Part shown: in pieces, positions 24,215 through 35,875 of the stretch | Numbering within the stretch: the first letter of the stretch is position 1 | Layout: every line of letters starts with the position of its first letter | From: Oceanicola sp. D3 | GTDB lineage: Bacteria > Pseudomonadota > Alphaproteobacteria > Rhodobacterales > Rhodobacteraceae | Length of the DNA: 64,000 nucleotides | Assembly (NCBI RefSeq): GCF_006351965.1 | Contig: NZ_CP040932.1 | Coordinates: forward strand, 248,001-312,000 | Direction: 5' to 3' | Position numbers and translations under genes: made by a program | Notes under the pieces: model-generated | Databases searched by the model: none | What the model saw: only the letters and a program-made list of their open reading frames with translations | What the model was told of the DNA's origin: nothing

Positions 24215-24916
24215 TCAAAAAAGTTTTCGAGCAGCCATATCTGCGTAGAACGGCATTGCGGATCGCGCGAGCGCGGCCTCGTTGCCACCCAGCTCAGGCA
24301 GCGGCCCCTCGGCACCAGCGAAACCGGCGGAGCGGTGAATGGCGCCATACCAATGGGGTGCCCATGTTCCGTCGAAAGGCTTGGGCCCGGCTGGCCAAGA
24401 AAGCATGGATGGCGTGAAGGCGAGGCCGATCTCGGCGCAGAGCTTTTGTAGCATCGCCTCAGGGTTGGCGCGAATATCGGTTGCATCAATGACCGGGCCG
24501 GGAAAGCGCGCGAAAAGTTCGGCGTGTTGGGTATAGCCAATGTCGGCCAGTGTTGGGTGCTCTCGCTTTGCGGCATAGCTTGCCACCACACGGGCCGGGT
24601 GGCGGATGAGATGAACGTTCACACAGCCTTCGGCCCAATCCAGCGGCATGCCATCAACCATGTGAAGGGCCATGTGCTTTTGGTAGAAGTGGGCCTTACC
24701 CCCGGGATTGGGCCCAGCGCATCTTGCTGCTATTTCCGCTGGGTTAGTGACGTTTTCAGCGATGATCGCAGCCTTCATGGGGTGGTCGATGCCGGTGGCG
24801 GCGAGATAGGCCGCATAGAAGGGCTCATCCCAGGCCGCGCAATCGCCTCGGGCGGCGAAGGCATACATCATCGCGGTCGACAGGTTTCGCGGGCCCGACC
24901 ACATGGCGATTTTCAT
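24215..24916 (-). CDS. Sulfotransferase-like P-loop protein paired with an aminotransferase
   Basis: 233 aa. The N-terminal MKIAMWSGPRNLSTAMMYAF contains a P-loop-like phosphosulfate-binding segment (SGPRNLST) in place of Walker A. VHLIRHPARVVASYAAKRE matches the 3'-phosphate-binding RxPxRxxxS region of sulfotransferases, and the C terminus ends with PFDGTWAPHWYGAIHRS. The substrate is unknown. It is the last gene of an operon with a lipoprotein and a class IV aminotransferase; homologous domains are fused in plant branched-chain aminotransferase-like proteins (from memory), which supports a shared pathway. Confidence 0.82.
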   Translation of the reverse strand: MKIAMWSGPRNLSTAMMYAFAARGDCAAWDEPFYAAYLAATGIDHPMKAAIIAENVTNPAEIAARCAGPNPGGKAHFYQKHMALHMVDGMPLDWAEGCVNVHLIRHPARVVASYAAKREHPTLADIGYTQHAELFARFPGPVIDATDIRANPEAMLQKLCAEIGLAFTPSMLSWPAGPKPFDGTWAPHWYGAIHRSAGFAGAEGPLPELGGNEAALARSAMPFYADMAARKLF

Positions 24917-24920
24917 GGCG

Positions 24921-25187
24921 TCACTCTGTAATCAGCGCGATTTCGGGGCAGCCGGGGGCCAGCTCGTCGGTGCGGAAAATATCATCAAGGCCCGGCTCCA
25001 CGGTTGTGACAGTGCTGCCGTCGAACAGGGTGAGCTCCACGTTCCGCTGATGGTCCTGATAGGCGTACTCCACCATGCAAGCCTTGAAGAGCGCGCGCGC
25101 CTCTTCCCACGTGATTTCACCCGTTGGGGATGGTTGCGGCTGCGTCATGCAGGCCGAGAGGAGAAGCGCGGGGAGGAGGCGTTTCAC
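24921..25187 (-). CDS. Small lipoprotein of unknown function
   Basis: 88 aa from GTG 25187, which overlaps the aminotransferase stop (GTGA). The signal MKRLLPALLLSAC has a good lipobox (LSAC, Cys13). The mature part contains ITWEEARALFKACMVEYAYQDHQRNVELTLFDGSTVTT and one further Cys in APGCPEI. I do not recognise a family. Tight coupling to the aminotransferase upstream and the sulfotransferase-like gene 4 bp downstream puts it in the same transcript. Confidence 0.8.
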   Translation of the reverse strand: MKRLLPALLLSACMTQPQPSPTGEITWEEARALFKACMVEYAYQDHQRNVELTLFDGSTVTTVEPGLDDIFRTDELAPGCPEIALITE

Positions 25188-26092
25188 GCGGGGGGCTCCG
25201 TGACGAGTGCTTTGTAGAGCGCGCGGATGCGGGCGGTGAGCGGGCCCATCTCTCCAGTGCCGATCTGGCGACCGTCTATTTCGCCCACGGGTGTTTGCGC
25301 GCCAAAGGTGCCGGTGAGGAAGGCCTCATCGGCCGAATAGGCCTCCACAAGAGAATAGTTTTTCTCGCGGCAGGGAATGCCATTGGCGTGGCAGAGGTCG
25401 ATCACCTTTTGGCGGGTGATGCCGTTCATGCAGTAGTCGCCGGTTGAGGTCCAAACCTCGCCCTTGCGGACAATGAAGAAGTTGCAGGCGTTGGTTGTGT
25501 TCACGAAGCCATGCACGTCGAGCATTAGCGCTTCATCGGCTCCGGCCTTTTCGGCGGCGATGCAGGCGAGGATGCAGTTGAGTTTGCTGTGCGAGTTCAG
25601 CTTTGGATCCTGAGTCATCGGCAGGCCGCGCAGGTGTGGCACGGTGGCAAGGCGGATCGGGCGGGGGATGGAGGGTTTGGAATGCTCCATGATGATCGCC
25701 ACGGTAGGGCCGGTGACGGATAGGGACGGGTGCTGGAACGGGCGGGTTTTGAGGCCGCGTGTAACCATGAGGCGCGCATGGGCGTCTGTGGTCATGCCAT
25801 TGGCAGATTGTGTCTCTGTTATTGCCGAAACGAGTTGATCTGCGGTCATCCCGATATCGAGATCAATCGCCTTGGCGGCCTCGAAGAGCCGGTTGAGGTG
25901 CTCATCCATGAAGGTCCAACGGCCATCATAAAGCCGCAACCCTTCCCACACGCCATCGCCGAGCATGAAGCCGCTGTCGTAGACGCTGACAAGCGCCTCA
26001 GCCCGCGGCTTCAGCGCCCCGTTGAGCCAAATCAGGATGTCGGCGTTTCGCGGGTCATCTTCGGCGGTATGTGTGGTGACATGTTCATTCAT
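25184..26092 (-). CDS. Class IV aminotransferase (branched-chain / D-amino-acid aminotransferase family)
   Basis: 302 aa PLP enzyme. The fold-type IV signature includes YDSGFMLGDGVWEGLRLYDGR, the PLP Lys170 in LNSHSKLNCILACIAAEKAGADEALMLD, the segment NTTNACNFFIVRKGEVWT and the phosphate-binding TGTFGAQTPV near residue 265. Substrate preference among branched-chain amino acids, D-alanine and aminodeoxychorismate cannot be fixed from sequence. It heads the operon with the lipoprotein and the sulfotransferase-like gene. Confidence 0.92.
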   Translation of the reverse strand: MNEHVTTHTAEDDPRNADILIWLNGALKPRAEALVSVYDSGFMLGDGVWEGLRLYDGRWTFMDEHLNRLFEAAKAIDLDIGMTADQLVSAITETQSANGMTTDAHARLMVTRGLKTRPFQHPSLSVTGPTVAIIMEHSKPSIPRPIRLATVPHLRGLPMTQDPKLNSHSKLNCILACIAAEKAGADEALMLDVHGFVNTTNACNFFIVRKGEVWTSTGDYCMNGITRQKVIDLCHANGIPCREKNYSLVEAYSADEAFLTGTFGAQTPVGEIDGRQIGTGEMGPLTARIRALYKALVTEPPA

Positions 26093-26213
26093 GAAGGAAG
26101 GCTACGGAGGCGGCAGGATGTTTCCAAGGATAAATACGGTGTGAGGTCACGCCCCGGTGATTGGACGGTGGCATGGGTTCGCGGCGAGGCTCTGCGAAAC
26201 AGGAGGGTGACCC

Positions 26214-26879
26214 ATGTTGATGAAATTGAGGCGCGGACGGCCGATGTTGCTGGCGATGGCGATTGCCATTGGGGTGACGTTGAATTGCGCACCCGCCAAG
26301 GCGGCCGGGACTGAAACGGCGATTTTGGCGGGCGGCTGCTTTTGGTGTGTGGAAGCGGACTTTGAGAAGCTGAAGGGCGTTAAGGAAGTGGTTTCGGGCT
26401 TTGCCGGCGGCACCGTGGCCAACCCGACCTACAAGCAGGTGGTGAGCGGTGGCACCGGGCACTACGAGGCGGTGAAGGTGAGCTATGATCCGGATGTGAT
26501 CACATATGATATGATCCTGCACGCCTTCATGCGGAGCGTTGACCCGACCGATGCGGGCGGCCAATTTTGTGACAGGGGGGAAACCTATCGGACCGCAATT
26601 TTTGTCTCTGATTCCGGCGAAAGAGCTTCGGCGGAAGCAGCAATTGCCGATGCGGCGGCGGCGCTGGGCAAAGAGGTGGTGACGCCCGTCTTGCCCGCCA
26701 GTCGGTTTTACGAGGCGGAAGACTATCACCAGGACTATTACAAGAAGGGTGATATCATTCTCACGCGGTTTGGGCCGCGATCCAAAGCGAAGGCCTACAA
26801 GCTCTATCGAGAAAGTTGCGGGCGCGACGCGCGAGTGCGGCAGTTGTGGGGCTCGGCTGCGCCTTTTGCGGGCGGCTGA
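26214..26879 (+). CDS. msrA: Peptide-methionine (S)-S-oxide reductase MsrA, exported
   Basis: Reduces the S epimer of methionine sulfoxide in proteins. 221 aa from ATG 26214 behind AGGAGG. The catalytic motif GCFWC has Cys42 as the nucleophile, followed by [52 protein letters not shown] and YHQDYY, all diagnostic for MsrA. Unlike most cytosolic MsrA, it has a Sec-type signal ([20 protein letters not shown]), so it should work in the periplasm. No msrB is next to it. It is divergent from the aminotransferase operon. Confidence 0.95.
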   Translation: MLMKLRRGRPMLLAMAIAIGVTLNCAPAKAAGTETAILAGGCFWCVEADFEKLKGVKEVVSGFAGGTVANPTYKQVVSGGTGHYEAVKVSYDPDVITYDMILHAFMRSVDPTDAGGQFCDRGETYRTAIFVSDSGERASAEAAIADAAAALGKEVVTPVLPASRFYEAEDYHQDYYKKGDIILTRFGPRSKAKAYKLYRESCGRDARVRQLWGSAAPFAGG

Positions 26880-26903
26880 AAGCGGCTTCGCCCAGCAGCC
26901 ACG

Positions 26904-27773
26904 CTATAGAGTTGCATCTACCTCGGCGCGGGTTGGCATGGCCGGCGCCGCGCCGGGACGGGTGACTTGCAGACCGGCGGCGGCGGTGGCCAACTCTAGC
27001 GCTTCCTTACGCTTCATCCCCTCAGACAGCGCAGCGGCGACCGTGCCGATAAAGCAATCTCCGGCGCCTGTTGTATCAACCGGCTCCACCTTACGGGCCG
27101 GGACATGGGTAACGCTGCCATCGCTCTGGTCGCGCCAGATCGCCCCATCGGCCCCGAGTGTTACGAGAACGTGGGGCACCGGGATTTCTGCGAGCGGCAT
27201 CTGGTTGCGGCGCTCGAGTTCTTCACATTCGACCCGGTTCATCACGAGCAAGTCGATGTAGGGAAGCATTGCGCTAACGGCATCTGGCTCGAAGGGCGCG
27301 GCGGAAAAGATGACGAAGAGGTCTCTGTTCCGGCCGGATTTTGCGACATCCTCGATCAGCGGGGTCTCGTTTTGCAGCAGCAGGATGTCCCCCGATTGGG
27401 CTTCCTCCAGCGCGGCTTCCACCGCGTCCAGCGATTGCTCGGCGTTGGCCCCGCGCTGGATGACGATGGAGTTTTCTCCCGTAGGATCGACATAGATCAC
27501 CGCGTGGCCGGTTTCCGCTTCGACCTTGCGGATACGAGATACATCAACCCCGTAGCCTTCAAGCTGGGCCAAAGACCAACCGTCGTCTTGCCCGACCGCG
27601 CCGATATGCACCGTTTTTGCGCCCGCGCGGGCGCAGGCGACGGATTGATTGGCCCCCTTGCCCCCAAGCCCGACGGAGTAGCGGGTGGCGGCCAGGGTTT
27701 CTCCCGGTGCGGGCATGTGGGGCACCTCGTGGATGAGGTCGCGGTTAATCGAGCCGAAGTTGTAAACGGTCAC
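26904..27773 (-). CDS. rbsK: Ribokinase / PfkB family carbohydrate kinase
   Basis: 289 aa from GTG 27773 (MTVYNFGSINRDLIHEVPHMP). The first PfkB signature is GLGGKGANQSVACARAGA, and the second is DTTGAGDCFIGTVAAAL with the catalytic Asp. N-terminal GSINRD and VGQDDGW also fit ribokinase. Ribose is the best guess, but related sugars are possible because no transporter or other rbs gene is near. It begins 14 bp downstream of maeB, likely in the same transcript. Confidence 0.85.
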   Translation of the reverse strand: MTVYNFGSINRDLIHEVPHMPAPGETLAATRYSVGLGGKGANQSVACARAGAKTVHIGAVGQDDGWSLAQLEGYGVDVSRIRKVEAETGHAVIYVDPTGENSIVIQRGANAEQSLDAVEAALEEAQSGDILLLQNETPLIEDVAKSGRNRDLFVIFSAAPFEPDAVSAMLPYIDLLVMNRVECEELERRNQMPLAEIPVPHVLVTLGADGAIWRDQSDGSVTHVPARKVEPVDTTGAGDCFIGTVAAALSEGMKRKEALELATAAAGLQVTRPGAAPAMPTRAEVDATL

Positions 27774-27786
27774 AGCGCTTTCCTGG

Positions 27787-30042
<2,256 letters not shown>

Positions 30043-30157
30043 GTTTCTTCTCCTCTGGCGTCCGTTGCGTAACCCGCTTGCGCACGGGCGTCTACCGGGG
30101 GTTTTGCCTTCCGGGCGCGGGGGCTATGGTCCGCCAGATCAGCGGACGGGGGCAAGA

Positions 30158-32797
30158 GTGAGTTCTGCGACAGTCACACCGATGATGGCGCAATACCTGG
30201 AGATCAAGGCAGATCAACCGGGTGCGCTGCTGTTTTACCGGATGGGCGACTTCTATGAGATGTTCTTCGACGACGCGGTGGCGGCCGCGGCGGCGCTGGA
30301 TATTGCCCTGACCAAACGGGGAAAGCATGGCGGCGAAGACATTCCGATGTGCGGGGTGCCAGTGCATGCGGCAGAGAGCTACCTGCTGACCCTCATTCGC
30401 AAAGGCTTTCGGGTGGCCGTTTGTGAGCAGATGGAAAGCCCGGAAGAGGCAAAGAAGCGCGGCTACAAATCCGTGGTGCGGCGCGAGGTGGTGCGGCTGG
30501 TGACGCCGGGCACGCTGACCGAGGAAAGCCTGCTTGAGCCACGCCGCCACAACTTTCTGGCGGCCTATGCCGATGTGAGGGGCGAGGGCGCGCTGGCGTG
30601 GGTGGATATCTCCACCGGGGCCTTCCGCGTTGTGCCTTGCGGGCGCGAGATGCTGGGGCCTCAGCTGGCGCGGCTGACACCGCGAGAGGTGCTTGTAAGC
30701 GAGCGCGCAGAGGCGTTTCAGGCTGAAATAGTCTCTGATTTGGGCGCTGCGGCCACCTATGCATCCGCTGAGAGCTTTGACAGTGAAAGCGGCAGGGCCC
30801 GGCTGTGCGAGGCGCTTGGGGTAAAGACGCTGGATGCGTTTGGAAGCTTCGGGCGTGCCGAGCTTTCAGCGATGGGTGCGATCGTGGCCTATTTGGAGTT
30901 GACCCAGAAAGGCCAACTGCCGCTTCTGCGCCCGCCGGTGGCCGAGGACATGGGCGGGGTGATGCAGATTGACGCTGCGACCCGCAGAAACCTTGAGCTG
31001 ACCCGCAGCCTGAGCGGAGGCCGGGACGGCAGCCTGATTGCAGCGATTGATCGGACGCTGACGGCGGGCGGCGGGCGGCTACTTGAGCGGCGCGTATCCT
31101 CGCCATCACGGAAGCTCTCCGAGGTGCATCGCAGGCTCGACACCGTGGAATGGGCACTGGATGCCGGGCTGCGGGCACGGCTGCGGGATGCGCTGCGGCG
31201 GGTGCCGGATATGGACCGCGCACTCTCGCGGCTGGCACTCGACCGGGGCGGACCCCGGGACTTGGCGGCCATTCGCAACGGGCTGACCCAGGCCGAGATC
31301 CTCGCGGGTTCGCTGGATGGAGAAGTGCCAGACCTTATTGCGGAAGCCGCGCAGGCGCTGCGGGGGCATGATGAACTGACCGACCTGCTGGACGCTGCGC
31401 TTGTAGCCGAACCTCCGCTCTTGGCGCGGGATGGCGGGTTTATCGCCTCCGGATACGATGCCGAGTTGGACGAGGTGCGCACGCTGCGTGACGAAGGGCG
31501 TGGGGTGATTGCACGGATGCAGGCCGAGTTTGTGGAGCAGACGGGCATTGCCGCGCTGAAGGTGAAGCACAACAATGTGCTGGGCTATTTCATCGAAACC
31601 ACGGCGACCCATGCCGACAAGATGTTGAAGCCACCCCTCTCGGAGGTTTTCATTCATCGGCAGACCACGGCCAATGCCATTCGCTTTACCACGGTTGAGC
31701 TGAGCGAGTTGGAGACACGGATTTTGAATGCGGCGGGTCGTGTTCTGGAAATTGAAAAACGTCTCTATTCCGCCTTGAAAGAGGCCGTGTTGGACGCATC
31801 CGCTGCTGTTGGCGCGGCCGCACGGGCGCTATCTGAGCTGGATCTTTGCTGCGCGCTGGCTGACCTTGCCAGCGGTGAGGGCTGGGTGCGGCCGGCGGTG
31901 GATGATGGCCGGGCCTTCGACGTGGAGGGCGGTCGGCATCCGGTTGTCGAGGCGGCGTTGAGGCGCGAGGGCGGGCAGGCGTTTGTAGCCAATGATTGCG
32001 GGCTGTCGGATGGTGCCGAGGGAGCGCATATCTGGTTGCTCACCGGGCCGAACATGGCAGGTAAGTCGACCTTTTTGCGACAGAACGCGCTGATTGCGCT
32101 GTTGGCACAGGCGGGCAGCTTTGTGCCGGCACGGCGCGCGCATATCGGGATCGTTTCGAGCCTGTTTTCCCGCGTTGGTGCGGCAGATGACCTTGCCCGG
32201 GGGCGGTCGACCTTCATGGTGGAGATGGTGGAAACTGCCGCGATTTTGAATCAGGCGGACGACCGGAGCCTTGTTATCCTCGATGAGATCGGGCGCGGCA
32301 CGGCCACTTATGACGGGCTGTCGATTGCCTGGGCAGTGATGGAACACCTTCATGACGTCAACGAAGCGCGTGCGCTGTTTGCCACCCACTACCATGAGAT
32401 GACGGCGCTGAGTGCCAAACTCAAAGGGGCCGAGAACGCGACAGTCGCCGTTAAGGAATGGGAGGGAGATGTGATCTTTCTCCATGAGGTGCGGATGGGC
32501 GCGGCGGAAGCGAGCTATGGCGTGCAGGTCGCCAAGCTGGCCGGTCTGCCCGAGGCCGTGGTGACGCGCGCGCGGATGGTTTTGGAGCAGCTGGAGAAGG
32601 GCGAGCGTGAAGGGGGCGACAAGGCACGGCTGATTGACGATTTGCCGCTCTTTGCCGCAATGCCGAAACAAGCGTCGCCGCCGCCAAAAGTTGAGAGCGA
32701 TGAGCTCAAGCAAAAGCTCGCCGGCGTATTGCCTGACGAGCTAACGCCCAAGGAGGCGCTTGACGTTATTTACGAATTGAAGCGGCTGGCAGAGTAA
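30158..32797 (+). CDS. mutS: DNA mismatch repair protein MutS
   Basis: Recognises mismatches and starts repair with MutL. 879 aa from GTG 30158 (MSSATVTPMMAQYLEIKADQPG) with GGGGGCAAGA upstream; the longer open frame upstream is not conserved. The mismatch-binding motif GDFYEMFFDDA lies near residue 30. The ATPase domain has Walker A LTGPNMAGKSTFLRQNALI, LFSRVGAADDLARGRSTFMVEMVETAAIL, Walker B LVILDEIGRGTATYDGLSIAWAV and ATHYHEMTAL. A C-terminal dimerisation tail ends KEALDVIYELKRLAE. A hairpin follows the stop. Confidence 0.98.
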   Translation: MSSATVTPMMAQYLEIKADQPGALLFYRMGDFYEMFFDDAVAAAAALDIALTKRGKHGGEDIPMCGVPVHAAESYLLTLIRKGFRVAVCEQMESPEEAKKRGYKSVVRREVVRLVTPGTLTEESLLEPRRHNFLAAYADVRGEGALAWVDISTGAFRVVPCGREMLGPQLARLTPREVLVSERAEAFQAEIVSDLGAAATYASAESFDSESGRARLCEALGVKTLDAFGSFGRAELSAMGAIVAYLELTQKGQLPLLRPPVAEDMGGVMQIDAATRRNLELTRSLSGGRDGSLIAAIDRTLTAGGGRLLERRVSSPSRKLSEVHRRLDTVEWALDAGLRARLRDALRRVPDMDRALSRLALDRGGPRDLAAIRNGLTQAEILAGSLDGEVPDLIAEAAQALRGHDELTDLLDAALVAEPPLLARDGGFIASGYDAELDEVRTLRDEGRGVIARMQAEFVEQTGIAALKVKHNNVLGYFIETTATHADKMLKPPLSEVFIHRQTTANAIRFTTVELSELETRILNAAGRVLEIEKRLYSALKEAVLDASAAVGAAARALSELDLCCALADLASGEGWVRPAVDDGRAFDVEGGRHPVVEAALRREGGQAFVANDCGLSDGAEGAHIWLLTGPNMAGKSTFLRQNALIALLAQAGSFVPARRAHIGIVSSLFSRVGAADDLARGRSTFMVEMVETAAILNQADDRSLVILDEIGRGTATYDGLSIAWAVMEHLHDVNEARALFATHYHEMTALSAKLKGAENATVAVKEWEGDVIFLHEVRMGAAEASYGVQVAKLAGLPEAVVTRARMVLEQLEKGEREGGDKARLIDDLPLFAAMPKQASPPPKVESDELKQKLAGVLPDELTPKEALDVIYELKRLAE

Positions 32798-32818
32798 GGG
32801 CGGGACAGAACCCGCCCT
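32797..32818. terminator. Symmetric hairpin between convergent mutS and grpE
   Basis: AGGGCGGG (32797-32804) and CCCGCCCT (32811-32818) with a 6-nt loop, overlapping the last base of the mutS stop. There is no T-run on either side, so it is a weak or Rho-assisted terminator or an mRNA 3'-end stabiliser serving both convergent genes. Confidence 0.55.
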
Positions 32819-32825
32819 ACAGTGG

Positions 32826-33377
32826 TTAGCCGGGGTTGGAGCTGACGCCCACTTGCGCGGGCCGCAGCAGCCTATCGTAAAGCATGAAGCCCTCACCCGC
32901 GACTTGGATGATGTCGCCCTGCTTGGTTTCGGGCAGCGGCGCCTCGAACATGGCTTGGTGATGCTGCGGGTCGAACTTGTCGCCCACGGCGGGCGAAATC
33001 CGGGTGATGCCGTGCTTCTCGAAGATGTTGAGCAGCTCGCGCATTGTAAGCTCGACGCCTTCAATCAGGGCAGACATGCCCTCTCCCTTGCCGTCAGACC
33101 CACCGGCGGCCTCAAGGGCCCGCTTGAGGTTGTCGTAGACCGGCAGCATATCGCGGGCCAACTTGGAGCCGCCATACTGCTCGGCTTCTTTCCGGTCACG
33201 CTCGCCACGCTTGCGGGCGTTTTCGGCATCGGCCAGCGCGCGCATGAAGCGGTCGCGCATTTCATCACGTTCGGCGCGGAGAATTTCGACTTCGTCCATC
33301 TCAACCGCCTCTTCGCCACCCTCGGCGAGCGCGTCGATGTCGATCAACTCTTCCGGTTCCTGCTTGGAATCTGCCAT
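32826..33377 (-). CDS. grpE: Nucleotide exchange factor GrpE
   Basis: Releases ADP from DnaK. 183 aa: an acidic N terminus, a long coiled coil (EMDEVEILRAERDEMRDRFMRALADAENARKRGERDRKEAEQYG), then RDMLPVYDNLKRALEAA, and the beta domain with HGITRISPAVGDKFDPQHHQAMFEAP and GFMLYDRLLRPAQVGVS. All are family landmarks. It lies 3 bp downstream of hrcA on the same strand; dnaK/dnaJ are not in the window. Confidence 0.97.
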   Translation of the reverse strand: MADSKQEPEELIDIDALAEGGEEAVEMDEVEILRAERDEMRDRFMRALADAENARKRGERDRKEAEQYGGSKLARDMLPVYDNLKRALEAAGGSDGKGEGMSALIEGVELTMRELLNIFEKHGITRISPAVGDKFDPQHHQAMFEAPLPETKQGDIIQVAGEGFMLYDRLLRPAQVGVSSNPG

Positions 33378-33380
33378 GTT

Positions 33381-34448
33381 CTACCCTTTGCCTCGATCCG
33401 CGATCAGCTTTCCGACAAGCTGCGCGGTGTAATCCACGATTGGAACGATCCGGCCGTAGTTGAGCCGCGTGGGCCCGATGACCCCTACGGCGCCGATGAT
33501 CTTCCGGTCGGCATTCATATATGGAGAAACGACCAAAGATGAACCGGAAAGTGAAAAAAGCTTGTTCTCGGAACCGATAAAAATGCGCACACCCTCGCCC
33601 TCATCGGTCAGTTCGAGAAATTCGGCGATGTCGCGCTTCCTTTCGAGGTCATCGAAGAGGGTGCGGATTCGATCCAGCTCTTCAGGCTCCGACTCAGCGA
33701 GAAGGTTGGCGCGGCCCCGGACAACGAGCCGTTCGTGCGGCTCGCCCTGAGCCTCCCAAATGGCTGTGCCCTCGGCCACAAGATCAGCGGCGAGCGCATC
33801 AATCTCCTGCCGCCGCGCACCAATTTCATGCTCGATGAGGCCGCGCATCTCGGAAAGGGAATGGCCCTCGGCAAAGGAGTTCAGGAAATTGGCAGCCTCG
33901 CGCATGGACGAGGGTGTTTGCCCCGGGGGCGGGGTGAACACGCGGTTTTCAACGTGGCCATCGGAGAACACCAGCACCACAAGCGCCCTGTCGGGGCCCA
34001 GTTGGACAAACTCGATGTGCTTGATCTCGGCTTCATGCTTTGGCGCAAGAACAAGGCTGGCAACCTGGGTGGTGCCTGAAAGGGCGGAGCCGACACGGGA
34101 GAGGAGTGAGGTGACATCGGTGGAGTTGCTGCCGAGCGTCGCGTCGATCTTCTCGCGGTCGTCGACGCCAAGGTCGCGCACTTCGAGCAGGCCATCGACG
34201 AACATGCGAAGGCCCTGTTGGGTGGGTATACGGCCGGCAGAGACGTGGGGGCTGTTCAGCAGCCCAAGATATTCCAGATCCTGCATCACGTTTCGGATGG
34301 TGGCCGCAGAGACCTTTTCTTCAAGCACGCGCGTGAGCGTACGGGAGCCGACCGGCTCACCGGTTGCCAAATAGCTCTCGACCACCCGGCGGAACACCTC
34401 GCGGGAGCGGTCGTTCATTTCTTCCAGAAGTTTCGCCGCATCGTTCAT
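33381..34448 (-). CDS. hrcA: Heat-inducible transcription repressor HrcA
   Basis: Represses heat-shock operons by binding CIRCE elements. 355 aa. The N-terminal winged helix is seen in [50 protein letters not shown] followed by [23 protein letters not shown]. The C-terminal GAF-like domain ends with [48 protein letters not shown]. The upstream gap has no visible CIRCE. A strong promoter places the likely transcript start at the ATG itself (see promoter entry). Confidence 0.97.
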   Translation of the reverse strand: MNDAAKLLEEMNDRSREVFRRVVESYLATGEPVGSRTLTRVLEEKVSAATIRNVMQDLEYLGLLNSPHVSAGRIPTQQGLRMFVDGLLEVRDLGVDDREKIDATLGSNSTDVTSLLSRVGSALSGTTQVASLVLAPKHEAEIKHIEFVQLGPDRALVVLVFSDGHVENRVFTPPPGQTPSSMREAANFLNSFAEGHSLSEMRGLIEHEIGARRQEIDALAADLVAEGTAIWEAQGEPHERLVVRGRANLLAESEPEELDRIRTLFDDLERKRDIAEFLELTDEGEGVRIFIGSENKLFSLSGSSLVVSPYMNADRKIIGAVGVIGPTRLNYGRIVPIVDYTAQLVGKLIADRGKG

Positions 34449-34454
34449 GGGGTT

Positions 34455-34484
34455 TAGATAGGGATGCTAGGCGGAGAAGGTCAA
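34455..34484 (-). promoter_or_regulatory. hrcA promoter predicting a leaderless transcript
   Basis: On the minus strand TTGACC (34484-34479), an 18-bp spacer and TATCTA (34460-34455) form a good sigma-70 promoter. Counting from the -10 places +1 at the A of the hrcA ATG (34448). No Shine-Dalgarno separates them, so initiation on a leaderless mRNA is predicted. Confidence 0.55.
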
Positions 34485-34546
34485 TCTTGCTTGCGTCCAC
34501 GAGCCGGGAAGGCCAAGACGGGGACGACCCAAGAGGAGGACTTGAA

Positions 34547-35260
34547 ATGCGCCCTTCCGGCCGCGCTCTGAGCGACATGCGCCCGATCTCGATTGAAACT
34601 GACATCACCCGCTATGCGGAAGGCTCTTGCCTGATCAAATGCGGTGAGACCCAAGTTATTTGCACCGCAACCGTTGAGGAGCGTGTGCCCCCTTTCTTGA
34701 AGAACAGCGGCAAAGGCTGGTTGACGGCGGAATACGGGATGCTGCCGCGCGCGACCCACAGCCGGATGCGGCGAGAGGCCAAGAACGGCCAGAGCGGAAG
34801 AACGCAGGAAATTCAAAGACTTATCGGTCGATCCCTGCGCGCAGGCGTTGATTTTCAGGCGCTGGGCGAGCGGCAGATCCAGATCGACTGTGACGTGATT
34901 CAGGCTGACGGCGGCACGCGCTGCGCCTCTATCACCGGCGGTTGGGTGGCACTCAAGCTGGCTGTGCAGAAACTGATGAAGGCCGGGCTCGTTACAATTG
35001 ACCCGATGCTGGACCACGTGGCAGCAGTGAGCTGCGGCATTTACGCCGGGCAACCAGTGGTGGACCTCGACTATGCGGAAGACAGCGAAGCCGGGACCGA
35101 TGGAAATTTTGTGATGACGGGTGGCGGCAAGTTGATCGAAGTGCAGGCCAGCGCCGAGGGTGCAACCTTTGCCCGGTCCGAGATGGATGCGCTGATGGAC
35201 CTTGCCGAAGCCGGAGTGGCTGAGCTTGTAACGGCGCAGAAGGCCGCAGTGGGGGGCTGA
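34547..35260 (+). CDS. rph: Ribonuclease PH
   Basis: Phosphorolytic 3'-to-5' exoribonuclease that trims tRNA 3' ends. 237 aa from ATG 34547 ([21 protein letters not shown]), preceded by AGGAGGA. It shows [71 protein letters not shown] with the phosphate-binding Arg residues, [20 protein letters not shown], and [22 protein letters not shown]. It starts a four-gene plus-strand run rph-rdgB-hemW-ybaN and is divergent from hrcA. Confidence 0.97.
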   Translation: MRPSGRALSDMRPISIETDITRYAEGSCLIKCGETQVICTATVEERVPPFLKNSGKGWLTAEYGMLPRATHSRMRREAKNGQSGRTQEIQRLIGRSLRAGVDFQALGERQIQIDCDVIQADGGTRCASITGGWVALKLAVQKLMKAGLVTIDPMLDHVAAVSCGIYAGQPVVDLDYAEDSEAGTDGNFVMTGGGKLIEVQASAEGATFARSEMDALMDLAEAGVAELVTAQKAAVGG

Positions 35261-35263
35261 GCC

Positions 35264-35875
35264 TTGCGCAGGTTTGACGGCAATAAATTGGTGATCGCCA
35301 CGCATAACGCGGGGAAGTTGCGGGAGATCTCCTCGCTTCTTGCGCCCTATGACGTGGAGGTGACCAGCGCGGGCGAGCTTGGGCTGGCTGAGCCCGAAGA
35401 AACCGAGGCGACCTTTGTTGGCAATGCCCGGATCAAGGCGCATTTTGCCGCCAAAGAGAGCGGGCTGCCGGCGCTTGCCGACGATAGCGGGATTGAGGTT
35501 GATGCACTGGGTGGGCGGCCCGGTGTGTATACTGCTGACTGGGCCGAAACGCCGAATGGCCGAGACTTTACGCTGGCGATGACCCGTGTTTGGGAAGAAT
35601 GCGAGGGTATCTCCGCCCCTGAGCCTCGGGTTGCCCGCTTTCGTGCCACGCTCTGCCTCGCTTGGCCGGATGGGCACGACGAGGTGTTTGAGGGTGCGGC
35701 GGAAGGCCGGTTGGTTTGGCCGATGCGCGGGACGAACGGGTTTGGCTTTGATCCGATGTTCTTGCCGGACGGCCAGAGACAAACCTTTGGCGAAATGACC
35801 CCAGAGCAAAAGGCTCCACTTACGCATAGGACGGCAGCGTTTGAAAAGCTCGTTGCAGGCTGCTTTGCGCGCTGA
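35264..35875 (+). CDS. rdgB: XTP/dITP pyrophosphatase (RdgB/HAM1)
   Basis: Removes non-canonical purine nucleotides (dITP, XTP) from the pool. 203 aa from TTG 35264, 3 bp after the rph stop. The Ham1 motifs are LVIATHNAGKLREIS, FVGNARIKAHFAAKESGLPALADDSGIEVDALGGRPGVYTADWAE, TNGFGFDPMFL and TFGEMTPEQKAPLTHRTAAFEKL. TTG is the only initiator that keeps the conserved N terminus. Its 3' end overlaps the hemW start. Confidence 0.96.
   Translation: MRRFDGNKLVIATHNAGKLREISSLLAPYDVEVTSAGELGLAEPEETEATFVGNARIKAHFAAKESGLPALADDSGIEVDALGGRPGVYTADWAETPNGRDFTLAMTRVWEECEGISAPEPRVARFRATLCLAWPDGHDEVFEGAAEGRLVWPMRGTNGFGFDPMFLPDGQRQTFGEMTPEQKAPLTHRTAAFEKLVAGCFAR

Noticed and set aside
34449-34546. CIRCE operator in the hrcA-rph gap
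   Set aside because: No TTAGCACTC-N9-GAGTGCTAA or close variant is visible there.
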